NCBI GenBank assembly: GCA_900766645.1
Contig: CAAFWD010000022.1
Coordinates: 1-14,312, forward strand
Reading direction: 5' to 3'
Source: an uncultured Cetobacterium sp.
GTDB taxonomy: Bacteria; Fusobacteriota; Fusobacteriia; Fusobacteriales; Fusobacteriaceae
Length of the DNA: 14,312 nt
A program made the translations under genes and the position numbers. Below the pieces are notes generated by a model, which saw only the letters and a program-made list of their open reading frames with translations, searched no databases and was not told the DNA's origin. This document shows positions 7,505 to 14,312 of the stretch, one piece after another (positions within the stretch are counted from its first letter, which is position 1; each line of letters opens with the position of its first letter).

Positions 7505-7532
7505 ACACTCATTTCTTTTGAGTGTTTTTTTT
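7505..7532 (+). terminator. Terminator after gltS
   Basis: The stem is ACACTCA (7505-7511)/TGAGTGT (7519-7525) with a 7-base loop, followed by eight T. It lies 17 bases after the gltS stop. The T tract abuts the promoter of the next gene. Confidence 0.9.
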
Positions 7533-7542
7533 GTTGAAAATA

Positions 7543-7551
7543 TGTTATAAT
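7543..7551 (+). promoter_or_regulatory. Extended -10 promoter of the ThyX-like unknown gene
   Basis: TGT precedes a perfect TATAAT (7546-7551), 33 bases before the ATG at 7585. The -35 position falls within the T tract of the gltS terminator (7523-7528, TGTTTT) and is weak. Confidence 0.6.
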
Positions 7552-7584
7552 CTATAGGATAAAAAATTATAAATGGAGGTTAAA

Positions 7585-8217
7585 ATGCTTAGAATTTTTA
7601 ATGAAAGAGTTTACGGATTAGAAGAGAGTTTAATAGCTAGTGGATACCCTATGATAGCTGAATCTATAGAAGAGTGGGATGATGAGTTCCAGTTAGATGA
7701 GAAAGATTATAATAGAGCAGGAAGATTAGGAAATGTAGCTACAGGAACAGGGCACGATAACTTCTTAAAAGGAATAGTTGTTCAATTTGATGTAACATAT
7801 CCAAATTACTGGACACCACAATTTCAAAGATATCATTTTGCTGATATAGTTTCTTCAACATCAAAAATGCACAGACTTACAAAAATGGATTTAAAAAAAT
7901 CTTGTAATGAGTATGTGGATGATGTTGTAATAGAGAATTTAAATAAATGGATTGAGATTTTTAACTCTTTTGAAAAGGATGAAAAAGAAAAAGAGGTAGA
8001 AGGGAAAATTTATACAAAATATGAAGTTTATATGAAAATAATATCTAATTGTCCTATGGGATTAGAGCAAACAATGAGAGTAACAACTTCGTATTTACAA
8101 TTAAAAACAATATATTTACAAAGAAGACATCACAAGCTAAAAGAGGATTGGGGAAATTTCTGTGACTGGTGTTTAACACTTCCTCACTTTGAAGAATTTT
8201 GTTTAAAAAACAAATAA
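7585..8217 (+). CDS. Conserved protein of unknown function, possibly ThyX-like
   Basis: This is a 210-residue soluble protein with no signal peptide or membrane segment. I cannot assign a function. Conserved-looking blocks are GHDNFLKGIVVQFDV (56-70), the W76 to H84 stretch (YWTPQFQRYHF), SSTSKMHRL (90-98), NEY (108-110) and a C-terminal block near 155-200 (CPMGLEQTMRVTTSYLQLK, YLQRRHHKL, WGNFCDW). From memory, similar proteins of unknown function occur in Firmicute phages and genomes. The order of blocks, with an RxH/SxSxxxH core then LEQTxRxTTxYxQLKxxxxxR, recalls flavin-dependent thymidylate synthase ThyX, but the canonical RHR motif is absent, so this is only a hypothesis. The start is ATG 7585, because TGGAGG (7574-7579) lies five bases upstream; the in-frame ATG at 7573 overlaps that site. 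It is a single-gene unit downstream of nrdAB and gltS. Confidence 0.85.
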   Translation: MLRIFNERVYGLEESLIASGYPMIAESIEEWDDEFQLDEKDYNRAGRLGNVATGTGHDNFLKGIVVQFDVTYPNYWTPQFQRYHFADIVSSTSKMHRLTKMDLKKSCNEYVDDVVIENLNKWIEIFNSFEKDEKEKEVEGKIYTKYEVYMKIISNCPMGLEQTMRVTTSYLQLKTIYLQRRHHKLKEDWGNFCDWCLTLPHFEEFCLKNK

Positions 8218-8266
8218 AAAATAGTGTTTTGATAGAGTTAGAAGCTCTATCTTAACACTATTTTTT
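8217..8266. terminator. Bidirectional terminator between the ThyX-like gene and dhaL
   Basis: The long stem is ATAGTGTT (8221-8228)/AACACTAT (8254-8261), with an inner stem GATAGAG (8231-8237)/CTCTATC (8245-8251) separated by a TT/TT internal loop. It is flanked by AAAAAA on the left and TTTTTT on the right, so it can terminate both strands. Both flanking genes end within a few bases of it. Confidence 0.9.
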
Positions 8267-8267
8267 A

Positions 8268-8897
8268 TTATTTAAATGATTTGAAAAATCCTTGGAATAA
8301 AAATTCAATTGCTTTTGCACCTACATCTTCTGTTCCAATAGTTTTTTCTCCATATTTTTTTGCTTTTCCATATTTAGAAGGCATATTTTTGGTGTTTTCA
8401 CATCCCAATTTAGCAGCTTCATAGGCTTTTTCAAACATCTCTTTAACAGAATCACCAGAGTAGCTTGAAATACTTTCTACTGCAGGAATGTAAGCATCTA
8501 AAAAAGTTTTATCTCCACTATTTCCAGGAGTTATTTCAAAAACTTCTTCTAAAGAGGAATTGAACATTTTTTTTAGGACATCTATTGATAAATTTTCTTC
8601 ATCTGATAGAGGAATTCCCAATCCTGAAACAAGAGTTCCCCAAAGAGGACCAGCAGTACCACTATTGGCAGTTAAAACATCATCTCCCATTCTAGTTATA
8701 AATATTTTTGGAGGAACGTTAGATTCCCAATTATCAATGTGATTTTCAATAACATGAGAAATTTTATCTGTAAGAATACCATAATCTCCATCACCATAGA
8801 TTGCATCAAGTTCATTTAGGTGTGAAGTATTTTCATGTAGAAATCTAGCACCTAAAAAGAAAAATTTTCTTAAATCTTTTCTTGTCATTGTATCCAT
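8268..8897 (-). CDS. dhaL: DhaL-like (DAK2 domain) kinase subunit
   Basis: This 209-residue protein matches the nucleotide-binding L subunit of dihydroxyacetone kinase. Motifs are NELDAIYGDGDYG (28-40), with the Mg-nucleotide ligands D31, D36 and D38; NSGTAGPLWGTLV; PGNSGDKTFLDAYIPA; and near the C-terminus KYGKAKKYGEKTIGTEDVGAKAI. The family usually has His after the third Asp (GDGDHG), and here it is Tyr39. The start is ATG ending at 8897, six bases after AAGGAGG (8904-8910); the GTG further upstream (8918) overlaps that site. It lies 17 bases after the mobA-mobB stop and is probably last in a pmbA-mobAB-dhaL unit. No dhaK or dhaM partner is in the window, so its substrate is uncertain. DAK2 proteins also serve other sugar-alcohol kinases. 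Confidence 0.88.
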   Translation of the reverse strand: MDTMTRKDLRKFFFLGARFLHENTSHLNELDAIYGDGDYGILTDKISHVIENHIDNWESNVPPKIFITRMGDDVLTANSGTAGPLWGTLVSGLGIPLSDEENLSIDVLKKMFNSSLEEVFEITPGNSGDKTFLDAYIPAVESISSYSGDSVKEMFEKAYEAAKLGCENTKNMPSKYGKAKKYGEKTIGTEDVGAKAIEFLFQGFFKSFK

Positions 8898-8914
8898 TTG
8901 ATACCTCCTTGTAA

Positions 8915-10003
8915 TCACTTAATATTAGCAATGTTTAAAATACGTTTAAAAATATTTAATGAATCATTAAGACCATATGATTCTAACTGATCATTTTCTA
9001 AAATCTCAGGAACATCAGTAACATAAAATAATAAATTTTTAGGATTAGCAACAGGCTTAGAACTAATATCTTTTTTTATAATCTCTATTTTAGGGAAAGG
9101 CTCATGCTTAAAATCTTCCATTAAAATAAGATCACACTCTTTAAAATGTTTAAGATAATCAAAAAGATTTTCGCTTAGTCTATCTTTTAAAAGTACATAG
9201 CTATCTTTAGAAAATAGCAGAGTTCCAGCAGCACCAGATTTCTTGTATAAATTTATATCCTCATCAAATTTATCAGTATTAAAGTTACAATTATGTTTGA
9301 TAGTGGCAACTTTAAGGCCAGCATCTTTAAAATGTGACGTTAACTCCTGGATTAAAGTTGTTTTTCCAACACCTTTAGCACCAGAAATACAAATAAAAGG
9401 TTTATTTCCCATAAAAATAGTTAAATTTTTAAGGTCCTCTGCAGTATCTATATTTTGTAAAAGTTTCTTAATATCAAAAGTTGTGTGAGATAGATCAAGA
9501 TATTTAACTTTTAATTCATCCAGAACATCAAATATTCTATAGTTTTTATCCATGATAAATCGTTCGATTGTATTAAGGGCACTTTTACTATAAATACCAA
9601 AAAGTGGGTAAGTTTTTCCAATTTTATCTTTAATAATAACGGCATCATAATCATTGGAAATAAAATTTGTCATATATCTAATAAAATCCTTAGTGATATT
9701 GGGCATATCACAAGTTGTTACAAAGACAAAATTTGATTTTGATTTTAAAAGTCCTTGATATATTCCTTCAAGAGGACCAATATCAGCTTGTTTATCTGTT
9801 ACAATTTCTCCTCTTGGAATTAAAAAATTTTGTTCTTTATTAATTGAAACCATGAGATGCTCGAAATCCTCTAATTCATCAGTAATCTTTTCTAAAAAAT
9901 TTTTGTTGTTATTGTATTGAAGGAGGGCTTTGTCTGTAAAGTTCATTCTAGTACTCTTTCCCCCAGCAAGAATAAGAGCGTCAATATTAGTTATTTTGTT
10001 CAT
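8915..10003 (-). CDS. mobAB: Fused MobA-MobB molybdenum cofactor protein
   Basis: This is a two-domain protein of 362 residues. Residues 1-195 are MobA, which joins GMP from GTP to molybdopterin to make the guanine dinucleotide cofactor: LAGGKSTRM (12-20), K25, GPLEGI (76-81), CDMP (98-101), YPLFGIY and NIDTAEDL (184-191). Residues 198-362 are MobB, a P-loop GTP-binding partner: GAKGVGKTT Walker A (208-216), IKHNCNF and EDFKHEPFPKIE (usual form EGFK). Such fusions are known in other bacteria. AAGGAGG (10010-10016) lies six bases before the ATG. The gene starts 23 bases after pmbA ends and runs almost into dhaL. The product would serve DMSO-reductase-family enzymes such as formate dehydrogenase. 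No other molybdenum gene is visible here. Confidence 0.93.
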   Translation of the reverse strand: MNKITNIDALILAGGKSTRMNFTDKALLQYNNNKNFLEKITDELEDFEHLMVSINKEQNFLIPRGEIVTDKQADIGPLEGIYQGLLKSKSNFVFVTTCDMPNITKDFIRYMTNFISNDYDAVIIKDKIGKTYPLFGIYSKSALNTIERFIMDKNYRIFDVLDELKVKYLDLSHTTFDIKKLLQNIDTAEDLKNLTIFMGNKPFICISGAKGVGKTTLIQELTSHFKDAGLKVATIKHNCNFNTDKFDEDINLYKKSGAAGTLLFSKDSYVLLKDRLSENLFDYLKHFKECDLILMEDFKHEPFPKIEIIKKDISSKPVANPKNLLFYVTDVPEILENDQLESYGLNDSLNIFKRILNIANIK

Positions 10004-10026
10004 ATGCTACCTCCTTAATATTTAAT

Positions 10027-11367
10027 TTATGAAGAGATACTTAAATTATTTATAACTACAGATGGTGAACCTACGGCAGAGAGATTGAACTTAAGATCAG
10101 AACCAATCTCTTCAATATTTTTTAAAACATCAAAGAAGTTTCCAGCTGTTGTAAATTGATTTAAAGGAGCTACTATTTTTCCATTTTCAATAAATAGTCC
10201 CTCTGTAGCTAGAGAGAAATCACCAGATATAGAGTTTAATCCAGAATGTAAACCTGAAAATCCTGTTATTAAAATACCAGACTTAATATTTTTAATAAGA
10301 TCATCTAAGGATTTTTCTCCCTTTTCTAAAAATAAATTGAAAGTAGAAACTCCCATAGTACCTTTATACCCACCTTTAGCAGCATTTCCTGTAGAAGAAA
10401 TACCATCTTTTTTAGCAGTTTTTAAATTATGTATGAATGTTTTTAAAACACCATTCTCTATTAAATTTTTTCTGATTGTAGGAACACCTTCAGCATCAAA
10501 AGAGGCACTTCCGTAACCTTTATCAAGATGTGGATCATCGATAATAGTAACTATATTATTGGCCACTACTTCATTTAATTTCCCTTTAAACTTAGAGACT
10601 CCTTTTTGTACAGCCTCAGCAGAGAATATTCCACTCATAGCTCCTAAAAGGTCAGCAAAAGTATCATTTTCAATGATAATTTTATAGTTGTTACTTTTAA
10701 GTTCAACTGGATTTAATTTTATAATGGCTTTTTCTACAGCTTCCTTAGCTAAAGCTACAGGATCCATTTCTGAAAAATCATCAGTAACAATATAAGCTGA
10801 AGCATTTTTTATGATATCCTTCTCTTGGACAACAACAGCCATATAAGCATAAATACTGTTAGATTTATTTGAAAGGTCCAATCCTTTTGAATTTTTTATA
10901 ATAACATCACTAGAACCACTACCAAGAACACAATAATTTACATTTTTAACTCTTGGATCCATATTAAATGCTGTTTTTTCAGCAGTTAACAAGAAATTTA
11001 TCTTATCTTCTACACTTACGTTTTCAAGACTTTCATTATAAAGATTTAACTTTTTATATTCTTTTTTCTCACTATAGATATCTATGATGTCGTCACACTC
11101 TATAATTTTACTGTTTTCAATAGCTGAATTGATAAGTGGAAGAATGTCAGAATCTTCAAGAGATTCAGTGTAAGAGTATCCCATTTTATCATTTAGTTTA
11201 ACTCTAAAAGAGATTCCCATATTTTGAGAGTCAGAAAAATTATCTACCTCTCCTTTAAAAATTTTAATTGATTGGCTATTTGATGAAACAAAATAGATTT
11301 CAAAATCTGTTAATTTTAATTTATTTGCTTCTTCAAAAAGTTTATTTATAAATAATTTAATTTCCAT
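10027..11367 (-). CDS. pmbA: TldE/PmbA family protein (partner of TldD protease)
   Basis: This 446-residue protein is of the TldD/TldE family. In E. coli, TldD and TldE form a heterodimeric metalloprotease acting on unfolded peptides, in microcin B17 maturation and CcdA turnover. Motifs match TldE: FSAEAVQKG (248-256), IDDPHLDKGYGSASFDAEGVPT (276-297), DGISSTGNAAKGGYKG (321-336), GFSGLHSGLN (369-378) and SGDFSLATEG (381-390). The HExxxH zinc site of TldD is absent, as expected for TldE, so this subunit is probably not catalytic alone. GGAGG (11377-11381) lies nine bases upstream of the ATG. No tldD is in the window. It appears to lead a unit with mobAB and dhaL. Confidence 0.92.
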   Translation of the reverse strand: MEIKLFINKLFEEANKLKLTDFEIYFVSSNSQSIKIFKGEVDNFSDSQNMGISFRVKLNDKMGYSYTESLEDSDILPLINSAIENSKIIECDDIIDIYSEKKEYKKLNLYNESLENVSVEDKINFLLTAEKTAFNMDPRVKNVNYCVLGSGSSDVIIKNSKGLDLSNKSNSIYAYMAVVVQEKDIIKNASAYIVTDDFSEMDPVALAKEAVEKAIIKLNPVELKSNNYKIIIENDTFADLLGAMSGIFSAEAVQKGVSKFKGKLNEVVANNIVTIIDDPHLDKGYGSASFDAEGVPTIRKNLIENGVLKTFIHNLKTAKKDGISSTGNAAKGGYKGTMGVSTFNLFLEKGEKSLDDLIKNIKSGILITGFSGLHSGLNSISGDFSLATEGLFIENGKIVAPLNQFTTAGNFFDVLKNIEEIGSDLKFNLSAVGSPSVVINNLSISS

Positions 11368-11399
11368 ATAAAATATCCTCCGTAATAGAATCTTAATAA

Positions 11400-11428
11400 A
11401 TTATACCTTTTAAGGTTAAAAATATAAA
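11400..11428 (-). promoter_or_regulatory. Probable promoter for the pmbA-mobAB-dhaL unit
   Basis: On the - strand, TTTATA (11428-11423) is followed by a 17-base spacer and a perfect TATAAT (11405-11400), about 32 bases before the pmbA ATG. It sits in the 79-base gap after the ATPase gene. I see no convincing terminator in that gap, so read-through from the transporter operon is possible. Confidence 0.5.
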
Positions 11429-11446
11429 GAGTAGTTTCATAAAAAT

Positions 11447-12112
11447 TTAGGAAAAATTTCCATTTTTTAAATATAAGACTCTGTCACAAAAATATTCTAC
11501 AACAGTTTGGTTATGAGAGATGAATATGTATGTGATATTTAATTTTTTTTGTAAATCTTTCAGTAAGTTTAAAATCTGTGCTTGTACAGATAGATCCAAA
11601 GCAGATATAGACTCATCTAAAACTAATATTTTTGGATTTAAAAGTAGAGATGTTAGAAGCAGAATTCTTTGTCTTTGTCCACCACTAAGCTCATTTGGAT
11701 ATTTATTATAATATTCTGGAGAAAGGCCTACGAGTCTCATCATATCTATAATGTATTCTTTTTTTATAGTTCCATTTAAAACTCTGAGAGCTTCTTCAAG
11801 GTGCCATCCTATTTTTTTTAAAGGATTAAATGAAGAGTATGGATCTTGTAAAACCATTTGAATATCTTTTCTAATAGTTAGCTGTTCTTTATAATTTAGT
11901 TTAGTTATATCAGAATTATTATATATGATACTCCCAGAATCAGGTGTTAATAGCATAAGAAGAAGTTTTCCTATAGTACTTTTTCCTTCCCCACTTTTAC
12001 CTACAATTCCTAGAGTCTCTCCAGGGTAAACTGAAAAAGAAACGTTATTTAAAACAATTTTACCATTGAAAGATTTACATATGTTTTTTATATCTAATAT
12101 TGGTTTATGCAT
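11447..12112 (-). CDS. Peptide/nickel ABC importer ATPase, DppF/OppF-like, short form
   Basis: This 221-residue ATPase energises an Opp/Dpp-type importer from the cytoplasmic side. It contains Walker A GKSGEGKST (38-46), Q-loop Q89, signature LSGGQRQR (142-149), Walker B ILVLDES (162-168, E167) and H-loop H200. All catalytic elements are present. It ends at LYLKNGNFS, right after the nucleotide-binding domain. Most DppF/OppF proteins are about 300 residues or more and carry an HPY/cysteine C-terminal domain, missing here. The frame after the stop shows no homologous continuation, so this is a clean short form rather than an obvious frameshift. GGAG (12120-12123) lies seven bases before the ATG. 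The start overlaps the dppD-like gene by 19 bases, implying coupled translation. Confidence 0.92.
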   Translation of the reverse strand: MHKPILDIKNICKSFNGKIVLNNVSFSVYPGETLGIVGKSGEGKSTIGKLLLMLLTPDSGSIIYNNSDITKLNYKEQLTIRKDIQMVLQDPYSSFNPLKKIGWHLEEALRVLNGTIKKEYIIDMMRLVGLSPEYYNKYPNELSGGQRQRILLLTSLLLNPKILVLDESISALDLSVQAQILNLLKDLQKKLNITYIFISHNQTVVEYFCDRVLYLKNGNFS

Positions 12113-13047
12113 CTGATTGCTCCATTAATATTTTTTTCAAGAGATATTTTATTTTTTTTACATTTTTCAAGAACTTTAGGGCACCGAGGAGAGAAAAAGC
12201 ATCCCTCAATTTTATCATCAATACTAGGGATTGCTCCAATCATAGCTTTTATAGGTTCCCCCTTTTTAAAATTTTCAGGAAGAGAATCTAAAAGTCCCTT
12301 AGTGTAAGGGTGTTTTGGAAGAGCAAAAAGAGATTCTGTTTTTTGAATCTCTACAATCTCTCCATAATACATAACGATAGCCTTATCAGTAAATTTTTTA
12401 ATGATTCCTAAATCATGGGATATTATGATAATGGATGTATTATATTTTTTTTGAATCTCTTTTAAAATATTTAAAACCTGATTTTGAGATTCAGTATCTA
12501 AAGCTGTTGTGGGTTCATCAGCGATTAATATTTTAGGATTATTAGCAATAGCCATTGCTATCCCAACTCTTTGACCTTGTCCACCACTAAGTTGATGAGG
12601 ATATTTATAAAAAATCTCTTCGGGATTTTCAAATCCTACATCTTTTAAAACTTGAAAAGCCCTTTCTATACATTGACTTTTAGATAGTTCTGAGTGATTT
12701 TTTATAATTTCGACTATTTGATTTCCAGCTTTGATCAAAGGATTAAGAGAGCTTATAGGATTTTGAAAAATCATAGAGATCTCTTTGCCTCTAATTTTTT
12801 CCCACTCTTTTTCAGAAAAATCTTTAAGATTTCTTTTTTGAAAACATATTTTTCCTGTTAAAATTTCAAGATCTTTTGGAAGAAGATTTAAAATACTAAG
12901 AGCAGTAACAGTTTTTCCACTTCCGCTTTCCCCAACTATTCCTAAAATTTCTCCCTTTTCTAAAGTAAAAGTTATCTCTTGAACAACCACTCTATTAAGT
13001 TTTGAATTCTCTTTTATTGAGAGTTTATCTACAGTTAAAATCGGCAT
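12094..13047 (-). CDS. Peptide/nickel ABC importer ATPase, DppD/OppD-like
   Basis: This 317-residue ATPase is of full family length. It has Walker A GESGSGKT (39-46), Q95 in the Q-loop, signature LSGGQGQR (153-160), Walker B ILIADEP (173-179, E178) and H211. The C-terminal oligopeptide-transporter domain includes HPYTKGLLDSLP (246-257) and cysteines C283, C289, C296 and C313, with FSPRCP in the characteristic position. In related DppD proteins these cysteines have been reported to bind an iron-sulfur cluster. The start is one base after the dppC-like stop, with AAAGGAG inside the end of that gene, and the 3' end overlaps the next ATPase. It is predicted to pair with the short ATPase as a heterodimer. 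Peptide versus nickel substrate cannot be settled without the binding protein. Confidence 0.93.
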   Translation of the reverse strand: MPILTVDKLSIKENSKLNRVVVQEITFTLEKGEILGIVGESGSGKTVTALSILNLLPKDLEILTGKICFQKRNLKDFSEKEWEKIRGKEISMIFQNPISSLNPLIKAGNQIVEIIKNHSELSKSQCIERAFQVLKDVGFENPEEIFYKYPHQLSGGQGQRVGIAMAIANNPKILIADEPTTALDTESQNQVLNILKEIQKKYNTSIIIISHDLGIIKKFTDKAIVMYYGEIVEIQKTESLFALPKHPYTKGLLDSLPENFKKGEPIKAMIGAIPSIDDKIEGCFFSPRCPKVLEKCKKNKISLEKNINGAIRCINQY

Positions 13048-13048
13048 A

Positions 13049-13858
13049 TTAAAAACTCCTTTCGATATTTTCTTTAATTCCTTCCCCTAAAAGATTAAAA
13101 CCTACAGCTACCAAACTTATTAAAAGTCCGGGAACAATAGCATAATAGGGATTTGAAGTTAGATAGTCTTGTGCTCTAAAAACAAGTTCACCCCAAGTTG
13201 GAGTAGGAGGATTAACTCCCATTCCAAGATAACTTAAACTTGCTTCTGTTAAAATAGCAGTTGAGAAAGAAAGTGCACATACTACAATTAAAGTCGGTAA
13301 AACATTTGGAAAAATATGAAAGAAAATTATTCTTAAATTTTTTACACCAATAATTTTTGCCCAAGTAATGTATTGTAAATTTTTAATAGAGATAACTTTT
13401 CCACGAGATATTCTTAAAAATGTAGGGATATTAAGAATTCCAATAGATATCGCTGTGTTATGAATATCTTTACCCATAACAGTAATAACTAGTAAAAGAA
13501 AAAGTATTGATGGAATAGACATAAAAGAATCTGTTATTTTAGATATAACCATGTCAATAACTCCACCAAAATATCCAGAGATAACCCCTAAAAAAGTACC
13601 AATTATTCCTCCGATTACTACAGAGATAACTCCTACATAGAAAGAACTTTGAGATGCAATCATAACTCTAGACAAGATGTCTCTTCCTAGATGATCAGTT
13701 CCAAGTAAATGATGAAAACTAGGAGGGGCTAGTCTATTTGTTTCATCAATAATATATGGATCAAAAGGAGTCCAAAATAAACTAACTATCATCATAAGAA
13801 AGATTATAGAAACTATAGATAGCCCTATTTTTAAATTAGTATTAAATTTTAAAGTCAT
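13049..13858 (-). CDS. Peptide/nickel ABC importer permease, DppC-like
   Basis: This 269-residue inner-membrane permease has about six membrane helices (roughly 13-29, 71-95, 100-125, 135-150, 187-205, 238-260). HLLGTDHLGRDILSR (50-64) is the hallmark of the DppC/OppC/NikC group. The EAA loop that contacts the ATPases is at about 160-188 (TWAKIIGVKN, then HIFPNVLP). EASLSYLGMGVNPPTPTWGE near the C-terminus is also diagnostic. Length is slightly short but normal. GGAGG inside the end of the upstream permease gene serves as its ribosome site, and the gap between the two is three bases. Confidence 0.94.
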   Translation of the reverse strand: MTLKFNTNLKIGLSIVSIIFLMMIVSLFWTPFDPYIIDETNRLAPPSFHHLLGTDHLGRDILSRVMIASQSSFYVGVISVVIGGIIGTFLGVISGYFGGVIDMVISKITDSFMSIPSILFLLLVITVMGKDIHNTAISIGILNIPTFLRISRGKVISIKNLQYITWAKIIGVKNLRIIFFHIFPNVLPTLIVVCALSFSTAILTEASLSYLGMGVNPPTPTWGELVFRAQDYLTSNPYYAIVPGLLISLVAVGFNLLGEGIKENIERSF

Positions 13859-13861
13859 ATT

Positions 13862-14312
13862 TTAATTTCCTCCATTTCTAGTTCTAGGATCGATTATATT
13901 ATATGTTGCATCAACTAGAAAATTAATAAAGGCAATAGCAAAACTTATATATAGTACAATACCTTGAACTAGTGGGTAGTCTTTTCTGTTGATAGCTTCC
14001 AATAAAAGTGTTCCTAGTCCAGGAATAGAAAATACGTTTTCCACAACAATTGTACCAGTAACAAGAGATATGGTGATCATTCCTGTAATAGTTACAACTG
14101 TGATAAGAGAGTTTCTTAAAATATGATTTAGATAGATCTTATTTTTAGATAAACCTTTACTTTTAGCAACTCTAACATAATCCTTATGGCTTTCTTCAAT
14201 CATATTGTTTGAAAGATAGTGAGCAACTAAAGGTGTTTTTACTAAACTTAAGGTTATAATTGGAAGTGCATAACTTCCAATAGTAGGAAATAGATGTAAT
14301 TTTAATGAAAGA
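13862..14312 (-). CDS. Peptide/nickel ABC importer permease, DppB-like (partial, 5' end outside window)
   Basis: The reading frame is open from the stop at 13862 to the right edge (14312), giving about 149 residues. The real start is beyond the window. The Met whose codon ends at 14203 is internal: the codons before it read LPIITLSLVKTPLVAHYLSN, which is typical DppB sequence. Also visible are DYVRVAKSKGLSKNKI with the HILRNSLI EAA loop, VVENVFSIPGLGTLLLEAI, RKDYPLVQG, and a terminal NFLVDATYNIIDPRTRNGG. These match the C-terminal half of DppB/OppB/NikB permeases. It is upstream of dppC-like in the same operon. Any substrate-binding protein gene would lie to the right. Confidence 0.92.
   Translation of the reverse strand, partial: LSLKLHLFPTIGSYALPIITLSLVKTPLVAHYLSNNMIEESHKDYVRVAKSKGLSKNKIYLNHILRNSLITVVTITGMITISLVTGTIVVENVFSIPGLGTLLLEAINRKDYPLVQGIVLYISFAIAFINFLVDATYNIIDPRTRNGGN

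Noticed and set aside
8560..8742. Open frame of 60 codons on the + strand
   Set aside because: It is a shadow of dhaL, whose motifs are clear on the other strand. The same applies to the short frames opposite gltS, mobAB and the ABC ATPases.
12100..12307. Two overlapping + strand frames opposite the DppD-like ATPase
   Set aside because: They are antisense to the cysteine-rich C-terminal domain, with no independent start signal.
13862..14203. A complete 113-residue permease starting at 14203
   Set aside because: The frame continues upstream to the window edge with typical DppB sequence, so this is the C-terminal part of a truncated gene.

Overview
The window is AT-rich, low-GC bacterial chromosome with strong AGGAGG-type ribosome sites, short intergenic gaps and T-tract terminators. 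Gene content (class Ia ribonucleotide reductase operon, TalC-type transaldolase, GltS glutamate carrier, Opp/Dpp peptide transporter, TldE/PmbA, MobA-MobB) and codon use fit the Fusobacteriota (Fusobacterium or Cetobacterium type). That assignment rests on remembered protein resemblance, not on a search. No insertion sequence, integrase, CRISPR array or rRNA is visible, and most of the window looks like ordinary core chromosome.

Layout, left to right. A tRNA-Thr(TGT) with its terminator opens the window (3-117). A + strand pair follows: a small membrane protein of unknown function (TTG start) and a transaldolase. The transaldolase converges on dinB (DNA polymerase IV, - strand), and the two share one hairpin. 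dinB is divergent from the + strand operon for a glutaredoxin-like protein, nrdA and nrdB. The nrd promoter region carries two NrdR-box palindromes 31 bp apart, so deoxynucleotide synthesis is predicted to be repressed by NrdR when dNTPs are plentiful. Then come gltS (sodium/glutamate symport) and a conserved protein of unknown function with ThyX-like sequence features, each with its own extended -10 promoter and terminator.

The right half is on the - strand. Reading in transcription order from the right edge: a truncated dppB-like permease, a dppC-like permease, a dppD-like ATPase and an unusually short dppF-like ATPase. These are tightly packed or overlapping and form a peptide (or nickel) ABC importer whose binding protein is not in the window. 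Next is a second - strand unit, pmbA (TldE), a fused mobA-mobB and an orphan dhaL-like gene, with a likely promoter before pmbA and a bidirectional terminator after dhaL.

The two observations most worth following are the near-textbook NrdR operator pair and the ThyX-like unknown protein two genes downstream of the ribonucleotide reductase. I found no convincing evidence of a new multi-gene system.
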